A stretch of 64,000 nucleotides of DNA, taken from Diphasiastrum complanatum (Eukaryota > Streptophyta > Lycopodiopsida > Lycopodiales > Lycopodiaceae). Shown here in pieces: positions 14,201 to 26,200 of the stretch. The notes under the pieces were generated by a model. It did not search any database. It saw only the letters and a list, made by a program, of their open reading frames with translations, and was not told the DNA's origin. The stretch covers positions 35,714,804 through 35,778,803 of the forward strand of contig CM055097.1 in assembly GCA_029204225.1 (NCBI GenBank), in the 5' to 3' direction. Position numbers and translations under genes: made by a program. Position 1 is the first letter of the stretch. Every line of letters begins with the position of its first letter.

Positions 14201-17200
14201 TCAGTCTGGCTCTCGGACATGGGTCCCGGGAGCCGTCCCTGCGGCAGAATCAACTTGGCTCCTGACTAGGCCATGACTCGAGCTCCAGAGCTAGCTCATG
14301 ACTTGTGACTACTTGGCTGGCTCACCACAGGTCGGAGGTTCAGTCCTTGACTTCCTAACTCGCTCTGGGACCTTTAGGGAGTCTTACAGGGCACCTTGGT
14401 GCACCTGAGTCTGCTTTACACCAGGGACCCAACTCCCTTCGGTCCCAAACGCAACTTGAAATTGAACGCCAATTGGGCTTGTTGACTTGACCAATGGCTC
14501 GTGGACCTGCATGGTCGCCACATGTTGTGATCTAGGATGTGCGCTTGGCTAGGAGACTCTTGCCTTGGAGGTATACAAGGAGAGGAGGTCTCACTTGACC
14601 ATTCATTCTATCTACCTAGGAGGTGGATGGTGAGCGCTTGTGCACAGCCAGGATGTGTGCTAGCTAGGGGTGGATGTGTTACGAGCTCGTGACCAGTGCC
14701 GAACCTAGAGAACACAGGAGGTCAGATACCACAGTCAGGGTCGTGTCCAGCGTATACGACCAACAGGGCAAGACAGTGTGAGTAGTGTGCCTCAGCACGG
14801 TCCATAGCCATGGCGGGCCTAACACAGTCTAGGGACCCTGTCAGCAGGACAGGGCCCCCAGTTATTAGAGTTAGTGTTTACATTAGTACCCCTAATGTTA
14901 TCATTTGGGATTTTAATTAGTGTTAGTTTGGCCATGCCTGCGTGCTATTATAGGGGCCATTTCTATTTATAGTAATTCGTGTTTAGGGTCATTACTATTC
15001 ATAGTAAATTCGTTTTTTAGTCATACATGTAGGTGGGCGCACTACTACTAGAATAGGATCTGCTTTTATCACTTAGAAACTCATCTTGGGTGTTTACCCA
15101 ATATAGGTAGTAATTATAGCAATTAGCTTTTTGTCTTTTGCTATTTGCTTTATGCTTTTTACCTTACACATAGTTTAGAGAAAGTATATATGTAGGCTGG
15201 CGCCCTACCTCATTTGTAATGGGACATAGTTGGAGTACATCTCTTCATCATTGTTATTCTCTCTCATGTGTGACTATTGTCTAACAACAATAGGAATCTT
15301 GTCTTGGATGATCAAGTCGGTTTTCTAACATGGTATCAGAGCGTGGTTCAAGATTCAAGAGAACAAAGAGGTACTTCAATGAACGAAATCAATTCATAAG
15401 GGATTGATTCAAGGAGAAAAAAAAACATGTGCAGGTGGTGTCCCTAGCCAGCTCTCAAGTTTGATCTTTATTCACAACGGTGGCAGCTTTGTGAGAAGAT
15501 CTAGTGCTACAAAGGATGAGCTAAGCTGCAAAGAGGAGATTAGAAATCTGCCTCGTTTCTCTAATCGTTTCTCTGACATTTAGATTTGCAGGGTAGATTG
15601 GTGAAGAGAGAGAAGAGAGCAAGGAGCTGGTGGAATAATCAGGGTTCATTCCAGTAGACATAAGTTGTTAGCAGCAGGAGAATATGGCAGCAGCAGCAGG
15701 GATTCAGATGGAGATGGCAAAAATTGCGCTCAATGGATCCGCTTACCATAAAGGTGCTGCAAGTGGAGGCTATGGGACTCCTGCAGGCAAAAGAGGCACA
15801 TGCAAAATGGGGGTGCTTCTAGATATGGAACTGGGAAAGTCCAGCAGGTTATGGAGCTGGTGCAACTTGGGGATATGGAGGAAAGCTTCTAGGAAACATG
15901 AAGGCTTGAAGATGTGTTAGTGTTCAAGGTGGAGCATCGAGCACAGATTCACAAAGTTGTAGAAGCGCTAGGTTTGGAGCATGTCAGCGCCTAGGTGCTC
16001 AGAAGAGGTGATGCATGTTGGCTCTGTGGAGCGCAGTTGTGTGCACTGCCTATGCATCATCATCTCTCAGGCAATTGGGATTTTGTACCAGCCGCAGCTT
16101 TGACCCTCCTTTCTTGAGCAAACAAATCCATAATTCTCTGCATAAATCCTTATTATCATCATCTTTCTCTTCATGTGCTCTATCTTGAAAAATCTAGATC
16201 TAATCTCATTCACATAATATCCTTGATGGCTTTGATGTTTTCCGGTTTTGTGGATGGATAAAGCCAAAGAAGCCAGGGGGATGGCTGAGCAGGCTGGGTT
16301 TTGTCAACCCCGCAACAGCACAGACAGATGCAGATAGCTCAAGCACAGTAGCAAAGGGTCCGGAATTTGCTCAATTTGGAGCAGGATGCTTCTGGGGTGT
16401 GGAGCTTGCTTTCCAGAGAGTGCCTGGGGTAACCAAAATGGAGGTGGGCTATTCTCAAGAAAGAATTCACAATCCTACATATGGGGATGTTTGTAACGGT
16501 GATACTGGCCATTCCGAAGTTGTTCGAGTGCAATTTGATCGGAAACAGGTTGGCTACGAGAACCTGTCGGATGTCTTCTGGGAGCGCCATGATCCAACTG
16601 CACTTAATCGCCAAGGAGGCGACGTTGGAACACAGTACAGGGGTCAGGCATTTACTATTACACACCTGAACAGGAGAAAGCTGCACGTGAGTCATTAGAA
16701 AGAGATGGAGATGGTCGCGATTCTGGTTGCGCGCCTTCAAGTGAGTTCGGCAGTAGCGTACTGGAGATGTTTGCGGATCAGTGCACAGTTGCAACAAGGA
16801 TCGTCCGATGGGGCCCAAGATTGATCAATGACATGGAGCTTTGATTATGTGCACCGTTGGATCAAAAGAAATCGTTGGATGAAGCTGACAAGGGCTTTAA
16901 ATGGGTGCAAGGGGAATTGAAGGGCACTTAGTCAGGCAACTTGAAATAAAATTTGCATTCTGAAATGGATGAAAGGACCCGACTCTTGAATTTGGGTTTG
17001 AAGGGCGGGATTTCTTCAAAAAGAAGAAATAGTTCATTTTTGAACTAGTTTTTTAAAAGCCACTTTGAAAGGGCCTAACTTTGGCTAAATAAGGGCTTTT
17101 GGGGCCAAATAAAGGCCAAAACTGGAGCTCTTTGCATGCAAGTGCAAGCTCATTTTTTTTCTTTATGAATGTTGGGGAGATCCTTACATTTGTGGTAGCC

Positions 17201-20200
17201 TGAAAGATATTCAAAGAGACCAAGGGAGTCAATCTTCAAGCAAAGTTCTCAAGGTTAAGGCAAAAGTTGTCATGTCTACATTATTTGATTCAGGGGGAAT
17301 CAAAGTTCTTTGATTCAAAGGAAGTCAAGGAATCGGGTGATATGTTGAACTCATGGTGGTCACACATATACACTAAAGAGACATGAAGACTAAAGCAAGA
17401 CATTGAGAAGTTATATGAAGCAGGTTCATACGAAAAGGATCGACATTCAAAGGGGATTGTACATCATCATACGAAGAAAGTTCTACATCGAGTAATGAAG
17501 ACATTGAGATCAGAGTTGATCATGAATTCTACATCAGAATTGAGGATCTTCATTACATGGGCTTCATGGAAGATACACATGCATACTTTTGTTATGCATA
17601 GTTCAAAATAATGTAAACATTAAGGGGGAGTGTTAGAGTTAATGTTTACATTAGTACCCCTAATGTTATCAGTTAGGATTTTAATTAGTGTTAGTTTGGC
17701 CATGCCTGCGTGCTATTATAGGGGCCATTACTATTTATAGTAATCCGTATTTTATGGTCATTACTATTTATAGTAAATTCGTTTTTTAGTCATACATGTA
17801 GGTGGGCGCACTACTACCAGAATAGGATTTGCTTTTATCACTTAGAAACTCATCTTGGGTGTTTACCCAATATAGGTAGTAATCATAGCAATTAGCTTTT
17901 TGTCTTTTGCTGTTTGCTTTATGCTTTTTACCTTACACATAGTTTAGAAAAAGTATATATGTAGGCTGGCGCCCTACCTCATTTGTAATGGGACATAGTT
18001 GGAGTACATCTCTTCATCATTGTTGTTCTCTCTCATGTGTATGACTATTGTCTAACAACAATAGGAATCTTGTCTTGGGTTACTTGTATGATCAAGTCGG
18101 TTTTCTAACAAGTTGGGTCCCGACGTGCAGTCGACCACGTCAGTGCCACGTGGCCAACACTTGGCAGTTGCATGCTACCAGTCCTCACACTGGGCTAGGA
18201 GGGGCTTACTCTATATAATCTGAATTTTGTATGAAGTTCTGGGTAGATTAGAGCGAGTTTTGGTCTGAAATATTGTAGCAGGGCCAGCGCTGGACAGTGG
18301 GGGAGTAATCTCAGGATTTATCCCTGTATTTCAGAGATTTTTCAGAAGTCTGAGCATCAAACTCTCTTGCTACAGATTAGCGAGCAGGGTGCTTTCGAAA
18401 TTTCAGAATTTGCAAGTGCCTTTGGACTTCAAATCTGGTTTTTGTGGACCAATTTGGGTGCTGTCAGATCAGCAAGGGGGGATAGCAAAGGATTTCAGAT
18501 CTTTTTTGCACTTTTTTCGGCCTTTTATTCAAACTTCTCAGAGCCACAGGTCTGCTAGCAAGCCAATGAGCTATTCTATTTAAGCAACCGAAAATCTTGA
18601 CGCCGTTTTGGAGCTTCAAACTGGGATTTCTTCGTATTTTCTTTGGAAGTACAGTCCTCAGAAACAGCTAAGTCATCTTTCCCTCTTTGTACAGTTGTAA
18701 ATTAGTCTTTCTGACTTTTTTTTTCAGAAGTTAAGGTACCTCTCTTTCAGTTCTGAAAATGACCACTCCTCAGGGACCTGATCAACCCCCGGAGAGAGGC
18801 ATCGACAAACTTGAAACAGAAGCCTTGGCTTACAGTAAAGGGAAAGAACCAATGGAAATGGAAGAACAGGAACAGTTCGCCGAAGAACTCGACGAACTGG
18901 TTACCAAGGAGCAGTTCCTCCACTTGGTAACAGAGGTGGATGAATTGAAGTTGGCATTAGCCAATTTCAAGTCCAATGTGGATGACTCGTTCGCTGAACT
19001 CAAAGGTTTGATTTTGAGTTCCGCGAAAGGAAGCCTTCCCTCCACTTCTCAGCTGTCCCCTTCTCCACTTCCATCAGTTTCGGGTGAGACTCTGCGGTCT
19101 CACCCCAGTGTCTTTAAAGACTTAAAGCCACCTACTTTTATTGGGAAGAGAAGGATAGAAAAAAGAAAGAAGATAAATTTAAAGGTGAAGCTCCTCAGAA
19201 ACACCCTTCACTCATACAGCCCTTAAAACCAGAAGATTTTAAGAAAACCAAACAAGAACGTTTGTGCTTTGTGTGTATAGACAAGGGACACACAGTTAGA
19301 CAGTGTCCCAAGGGGCCTTTCACTAAAAAGGATAAAAAAGATAAGAAACAAGTTCATCTTGTTCAGACTGTAAGTTTCCTCAGTGACTCGGTAGCTTCCG
19401 AGATCAAAGTGTATCATGAAGACCATGAACATTGTTGCCAGCTGACCTCTACAATGCTAGCGAGACCCTTCAACTTTCAGATATTGTTCTCAGGAGAGAT
19501 TGGCTCTAATTAGGACCTTCCCTCCACAGAAACTATCAGGAGAACACCCTCAGCTTTCAGCATAAAGGCCGACAGATCCAGTTGCATGGGGAGCATGATG
19601 TTCCCAACAGTCCTATGGTCTGCAGTTCAGAGCTTTGTCAGCTAATCGGAGACGACGACCACCATTAGGTATTCTTATGTGACTTTCAGTTTATTCCTGA
19701 AGTTTCTATTTCTAGTTCTATACAACAAAAAATTAGTAAATTAGAAACTTTATTGTCTAAATTTAAAGATGTTTTTCCTGAAGATTTGCCACATGGTTTG
19801 CCACCTAGCAGAGAGGTAGATCATGTAATAAACCTAGTACCAGGTACAACACCTATTTCTAAACCTCCGTATCGGGTCAGCCGGATAGAGGATGAAGAAA
19901 TAACTAGGCAGTTAATAGATTATCTTGGGAAAGGCCAAATTCAGATCAGTAGTTCACCATGGGCCTCACCAGTCCTTTTGGTGAAAAAGAAAGAGGGGTC
20001 TATGCGTCTTTGCGTAGATTACAGAGCCCGCAATAAAGTCACAATAAAGAATAAATATCCTATGCCTCGGGCAGACGAGTTGTTTGATCAACTCGACGGG
20101 GCTAAGTTTTTCAGTAAAATAGACCTCAGATCGGGATATCATCAAGTCCGTATAAAATCGGAAGATGTCCCGAAAACAGCTTTTAGGACTCGTCACGGTC

Positions 20201-23200
20201 ATTATGAGTTTAAGCTGATGCCATTTGGGCTCACAAATGCTTCAACTACCTTTATGACCTTGATGAACAGTGTCCTCAGACCATACTTGGGTAAGTTTGT
20301 AGTCGTATTTTTAGATGACATCCTCGTCTACAATAAAACGAGGAAGGAGCATCTAAAACACCTCAGAAAGGTGTTTCGACTGCTCAGAAAGCATAAGCTT
20401 TATGCTAAACAAGTGTGAATGCTTCGTAGAAGAAGTAGCACATTTGGGTCACATTATCTCGCCAGATGGGATTAAAATGGATCCGAATAAGGTTAAAGCC
20501 ATACTCAGTTGGCTAAGACCTCAAAATATTTTGGAACTTCAGATCTTTCTTGGTTTGACAGGATATTACAGACGATTTGTCAAGGAATATGCTCAGATAG
20601 CGGTTCCCATGACAAATCTTCTTAAGGGGAAGGGAAAGGAGTTCATTTGGGAGTTCGCACAGCAGGAGAGCTTTGATGCTCTCAAAACAGCCTTAGCTAC
20701 AGCACCAGTTTTAAAAGTCGTCGACCCCAATGAGCCATTTGAGGTCGAAACAGATGCTAGCGACTTTGCAGTTGGTGATGTACTAACTCAGGGTGGACGA
20801 CCAGTTGCGTTTGAGTGAAAACTCGAGCCAGCTCAAACTAGGTACAGTGTCTATGAAAAGGAACTCTTTTCTATAGTCCATGCCCTTAAGTCTTGGAGGC
20901 ATTATTTGTATGGTGCCAATTTTGAGGTCCTGACAGACCATGAAAGTCTCAGATACCTTTGCAATCTACCTGAGCTTAGAGGTTGGAAAGCACGTTGTGC
21001 AGAGTTGATGCAAGAGTTTGATATGTCTATCAGATATAGACGGGGGAAATTCAATACGGTAGCAGATGCCCTGAGCAGAATGCCTATGATAAACGATATG
21101 AGTTTTACTCAGATTCGTAATGAGTTACTCGAGTCCTTGAGAGGGAAGTGCCAGCATGATGCATTCTTCTCTACTATCTGGAACTCAGTCCAGAGCAGAC
21201 AGTTACAGACTCCAGAACCAGTCCCCAGGGCTGGTGCCAGTTCATCCCAGAATACGGCAGCTTCCGTTGAGGATGATGATGAGTTCGAGCATACGTCAGA
21301 TGACGTTAAGGATTCTGAGCCTGTATTACCCAAGCAAACCCCAGTGGTTGAGGGTCAGTTGACTCAAGGATTCAAATGGAAACAGTATTCCATTCAGGAT
21401 GAGTACTTGCTCTATAGAGATAGAGTATGTGTCCCCAATTTAGAGGATTATAGGCAGCAGGTCCTATATGAATGTCATGACAATCCTAGTGCGGGACACC
21501 CAGGCATACAGAAGATCTACGAGCTTCTTCATAGGCAATTTTTCTGGCCCAGTATGAAAAAGAACGTCCAACAGTATGTAACCAGTTGCTAGAAATGTCA
21601 AGTAAATAAAGGAGAGCGTTTAAAGGCAGGAGGGTTGTTGCAGCCCTTAGAAATACCAGCTGGTAAATGGGAGAGTATCTCCATGGATTTTATAGTAGGC
21701 CTGCCTAAAACCCAAAGGGGTAATGACGCTATATGGGTCACAGTTGACCGTCTGACTAAAATGGCCCAAAACAACCTTCAGAGCTCCATAATTAGCGAGG
21801 TTGTTTGGCTATTTAAATTGTACAGTCTACCTTCCGGCATAGTCAGCGACCGGGACAATAAGTTTAATGGAAATTTTTGGAGGGCAGTATTCCATCATCT
21901 CCATACAAAACTTAATATGAGTACCATCGACCATCCATAGACTGACGGTCAAACAGAGAGGGTAAATCAGGTGCTGGAGGATATGCTTCGTGCATACGTC
22001 AACAAGAAGCAGACTAATTAGGAGGAGTATCTCTGGATATTAGAGTTTGCTTACAACAGTACCAAGCATTCAGCTACGAGATACAACCCATTTATGCTGA
22101 TGTACGGTTTTCAGCCACGCTCACCCACAGCTGTAGGGTTTAAACAAGAAAAAGTTGAAGCAGCCAGAAACTTTCTAGAGGACCTAAACCATATGATAGA
22201 ACATGCTAAGCGTAGCATTAGGCAGTCCCAAGATCGAGCCAGGCATTATGCGGATCCACACAGACGGGATGTGCAGTTCTCCACTGGTGAGAAAGTCTAC
22301 TTGAGAGTCCCCATTAGGGCCCTTTTTGGACTCAAAAAGGGCCTCTTCACTAATTATAATTAGTGTTAATGACGACATGTGTACCAATAAGAGAGTGACA
22401 ATTGAGATGGAATGGTCCATATGACATGGCACATCCAATGGTGTAGATTGGATCTTTAAATTCTAACTCACCCACTAACCCTCCTCTAACTCTACCTCCT
22501 CAACTCACATCAATGATGGTATTGCAATGGTACAATTGCTATTTTTTCAAACACTTCAAATAATCTATTTTTTAACTCAGAATGAAAAAAAAGGGGGCCC
22601 AATATTTCTTTGGGCCCCCATTTTGAAAAACAAATTCAAAAAAAAAATGAGAGGGAGGGGGGCTTGAAAATGACAACCCCCCCCCCCCCCCGCTCCCTCC
22701 TTAAGTTAGTGGGCCGTGCACCCACGCGCCCCCCATCCCCATGTTCCTCTCCACTTTGGGCCGCTGGCCCGAATCAATGCACGCAATCCGGAGGCCGCCA
22801 CCCGCCCCCCTAAAGCCCCCCTCCCTCCCCCTAGGGGAGATGGGTGGCGCAGGTGCGCTGCGCATTGACCCGGGCCAGCGGCTTGGAGTGCGCAGCTGCG
22901 GGGAGGGAGGGGGGCTTTAGGGGGGCGGGTGGCGGCCTCCGGACTGCGTGCATTGATCCGGGCCACCGGCCCGGAGTGGAGAGGAACATGGGGATGGGGG
23001 GGCGCGTGGGTGCACGACCCACTAACTTAAGGAGGGGAGCGGGGGGGGGGGGGAAGGGGGGGGGGCGGGGTTGTCATTTTCAAGCCCCCCTCCCTCTCAT
23101 TTTTTTTTTAGATTTGTTTTTCAAAATGGGGGCCCAAAGAAATATTGGGCCCCCTTTTTTCTCATTCTGAGTTAACTAAAGTAACTTTTGAAGGCCTTGA

Positions 23201-26200
23201 AGAGTGAAAGTCTTCATTGGATTCAAATTTTTCTGGCTACATTAAGATCATGTCCTTGATTTATTACACTAGGCTTAATGAAACCTATTGAGGTGTGAGT
23301 TAACCCATGATAAACCCAAGGTGAACTGCCACGTAAGACAATTAATGAATTAATTAATCCTAATTAGCAAACACGCCAAGGATGGTGGGGAGGTAGCTGC
23401 GCTACAGGCAGGGATACCAGGAGAGAAGGGAGGAAAGGCAGCAGCAAGGAAGAGGCCCTTTTTGAGTTCAAAAAGGGCCCTAATGAGTTGACTCTAAAAC
23501 CCTCAAATCAGGAGTGTGTGCTAAGTTGTCTCCAAAGGTATTGTGGTCCCTTTACCATCAGTAGGAGACTAGGCGAGGTCACCTATGAACTAGAACTCCC
23601 ACACAGTAGTAAGGTTTTTCCAGTCTTTCATGTAAGTCAGTTACGAAAAGCCTTAACCGGATCAGAAAATCTGGTAGGGGACCAGTGTTCTAGTTCTCCC
23701 ATTGGATCCTCAGCAACCTCCACATGAACCAGAGGAGATTCTTGATAGTAGAGAGACGCAGACTCGTCATACTCTATACCGAGAATATCTGGTCAAGTGG
23801 AATGATCAGCCTGTTGAGAATGCCACTTGGGAAAGAGGCAGCGTCCTTCGCAAGATTTTTCCAGACTTTGTCTTAGAGGACCAAGACGGTTCTTAAGGGG
23901 GAGGGAGTGTTACGAGCTCATGACCAGTGCCGAACCCTAGAGAACACAGGAGGTCAGATACCACAGTCAGGGTCGTGTCTAGCGTACACGACCAACAGGG
24001 CAAAACAGTGTGAGTAGTGTGTCCCAACACGGTCCATAGCCATGGCGAGCCTAACACAGTCTAGGGACCTTGTCAGCAGGACAGGGCCCTCAGTTGGGTC
24101 CTGACGTGCAGTCGGCCACGTGGCATTGACGTGGCCGACACTTGGCAGTTGCATGCTACCAGTTCTCACACTGGGCTAGGAGGGGCTTACTCTATATCAA
24201 GGAGTAGGCAAGGTTGGGTGGATCAGTGAGTGTTTGCCCTACTGTGGTGTTAGGATCTATTACAGGGTGGCTGATGGCTCTAGCACTGGTATGGGACGTT
24301 GTTAGGGTGGGAGGTCGGATCTTGCTTGTTACAGGTCACAGGCCAGGGCACAGAGGGTGTATCTGGATTGGATCCTATGGTGGGGTGGATCATGTGGCGT
24401 TAGGTTCCTTGTGGGTAATTGGCACTTGGCGGTTTGCGGTAAAGTAGGTCATAACAGTAATTCACCTTAAGAATTGCTCAGATTTCAGATGTTCCTGACC
24501 TGGATAATTGCGACTTCCACCAGTTGGCCATTGAGGTGCCATTGTAAGTATTCTCTGGGCATTTGGACAGACTCAACCTGTTAGTTTGTTTTGGCATGAA
24601 CTTGAAGATCGAGAAGTACTAATCATTAAATTTCTGGGAAAAGACTACAGGAACCAAAAGTTTGTTTTTAAGACAGAAACTTGTGGGTTGGAAAGGACCT
24701 GTTAGAGATCCATGAAAGTGGTGAATTCCAATTTTACAGGCTTGAACAAAAATTTCAAGGGCAGTAAGCCTTTTTTAATCAAATTTTTGATACGTTTTTC
24801 AGCAGTACGTTCTGGAACGTACTGTCTGGAAAGTACAGTACGTCCAACCAGATATGGTAGGAACGGGTTTCTGAGGTGGAGTGTAGCATTTTGTGTGCAT
24901 TATTTTCTACTCCATAATCACATATAATCTATGATCCACAACCTTACCACCTCACAAAAAGTGCATGCATACCTATGCTTTTTGATGGATGCAACCTTTC
25001 TAGTAAGAGCGAGGGCACTTGATTTTCCTGTGTCCCGGCAGGTCTTTTCTTTGAATATTTTCCCCTGGATGCCTCTTCTGTTTCTTCTTTGAGTTTGTGT
25101 CTTGTTACTCTCTTACCTTGACCTTTTCCCCATCACATTTGCTAGAAAGTTAGCTCTTCCTTTTTTGTCTAGGATGCACATAGATTATTGTTTCCTGTCA
25201 AGTAGAACTTCATAACCCATTCTTAGATAGTGTATTTACCCAGTTGGGCTCAAACAGTCCTTTTTATGTGAGGCTACTTCATAATTACCAGCAAGTTACG
25301 GCAAACTCAACTTGCTTTACAAGTTTGCTTTTCACAGCTGTGTCAATAGATATGCAGTTACATTAGGAACTTTGGCCAAATGAATTTAGCTGATTTTTTG
25401 ATGATAATTTCACTTTTAGTCTGGACTCTGAACTGCTGAACCTTTGCTTTCAAATTCTTCCTATTTAGTTTCTACTAAGCGTTTGGAGGTGGATAGTCTA
25501 TAGTTGGATAAACATGAGGACCGGGGTGACAGAAGGAAACTAGGCAGCTATCTATGGTGCTAGCCTTCATTGTGAGTGGCTCATTCAACTCAGAGACCCT
25601 CTGCTATTGTCTGGACATGAACAGATATTGGTTTGGATGATTTGAATGTTTCCCTCTTTTTAGGTTTGTGAATTTGGCAGGGTATGGTAGCAGATGTTTC
25701 TTGTATGTATGTTGCTTGCTGATATTGCATGGATTAGTAGAACAGATGGCACCTTGTGTTTGGTATGCTTTGTTCTATTATGAACTTATCAATGTTATTA
25801 AGCTAGAAACTAGTTTTACTTGCTCCATAATGTGCTGGTATATAATCATGTCCATGATCCAAATGTTGTTGCTGGTAGGTGCTAAGGGAGCTTGATGCTG
25901 ATGCAAGTGCGATAGAGCGCGAGCTGCAGATTGTGAGAGCAGAAATAGAGGTCAGGATGAATTTAGTCTTTCTTAGTGTGAAGCACTTTCTAGGGGAGGT
26001 ATTGCGTTTCATGTTATTCTCATGGGCTTTCAAGTCATTTGACTAACTTGTAACAAGGATTTCAATAAGAATCTACTTCTGAGCTCAGTCCAGAAAAGCC
26101 GAACAAATTATGCAAACTCATGCTAATTTTTTTTGTCTGGTTGCTGTCATTGTGGCATGTTAGTATTCAATATGTCGGTGCGTCCTGGAACGTAATTTTT

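Larger units (their letters stand above)
14863..18110 (+). mobile_element. Non-autonomous LTR retrotransposon carrying an MsrA fragment
   Basis: It has two similar LTRs (14863-15330 and 17631-18110), a primer binding site TGGTATCAGAGC at 15331 and a polypurine tract AAGGGGGAG at 17622-17630. The LTR ends are TGTTAG..CTAACA, although the first bases of the left copy are mutated to TATTAG. AGT(T) is repeated at the two junctions, and the empty site is seen in the right LTR of chromovirus 2. The 2.3-kb internal region encodes no gag or pol. Instead it contains part of a host methionine sulfoxide reductase A gene in sense orientation. The element must have moved with proteins supplied in trans. 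Confidence 0.9.
14677..18217 (+). repeat. Left LTR of chromovirus 2, interrupted by the MsrA-carrying element
   Basis: The parts 14677-14862 and 18111-18217 join to match the right LTR 23908-24196, which is uninterrupted at ACAGGGCCCTCAGTTGGGTCC. That comparison supplies the empty site for the insertion 14863-18110. The homology ends at a TATA-like CTCTATATA. Confidence 0.8.
14677..24196 (+). mobile_element. Ty3/gypsy chromovirus 2 with chromodomain, itself interrupted twice
   Basis: The left LTR starts TGTTACGAGC at 14677 and is split by element 14863-18110. The right LTR starts TGTTACGAGC at 23908, directly after the polypurine tract AAGGGGGAGGGAG. The gene order gag, RT, RNase H, integrase, chromodomain identifies a chromovirus. 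Homology between the two LTRs stops at CTCTATAT (about 18217 on the left, 24196 on the right). I could not find a primer binding site, so the true end of the LTR and the right border of the element are uncertain. Confidence 0.8.
9521..24456 (+). mobile_element. Ty3/gypsy chromovirus 1, host of the nested insertions
   Basis: The left LTR starts TGTTAGGGAC at 9521. The right LTR starts TGTTAGGGAC at 13535, and its last part, GGTTCCTTGTGGGTAA to GGTCATAACA, reappears at 24396-24456 after the inserted elements. The flanks are ATAAT (9516-9520) and GTAAT (24457-24461), a 5-bp target duplication with one mismatch. The element lies in sense orientation in the large intron of the host gene. Pol remnants, including a chromodomain-like end, lie at 10.85-13.5 kb. 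It is the oldest layer of the stack, and its coding region is heavily decayed. Confidence 0.85.

Noticed and set aside
16067-16818. Minus-strand open frames across the MsrA fragment
   Set aside because: They are shadows of the plus-strand MsrA coding sequence, which has the clear homology.
22610-23170. Pro- and Arg-rich frames on both strands
   Set aside because: They are readings of the GC-rich foldback arms; being inverted copies, both strands look alike.
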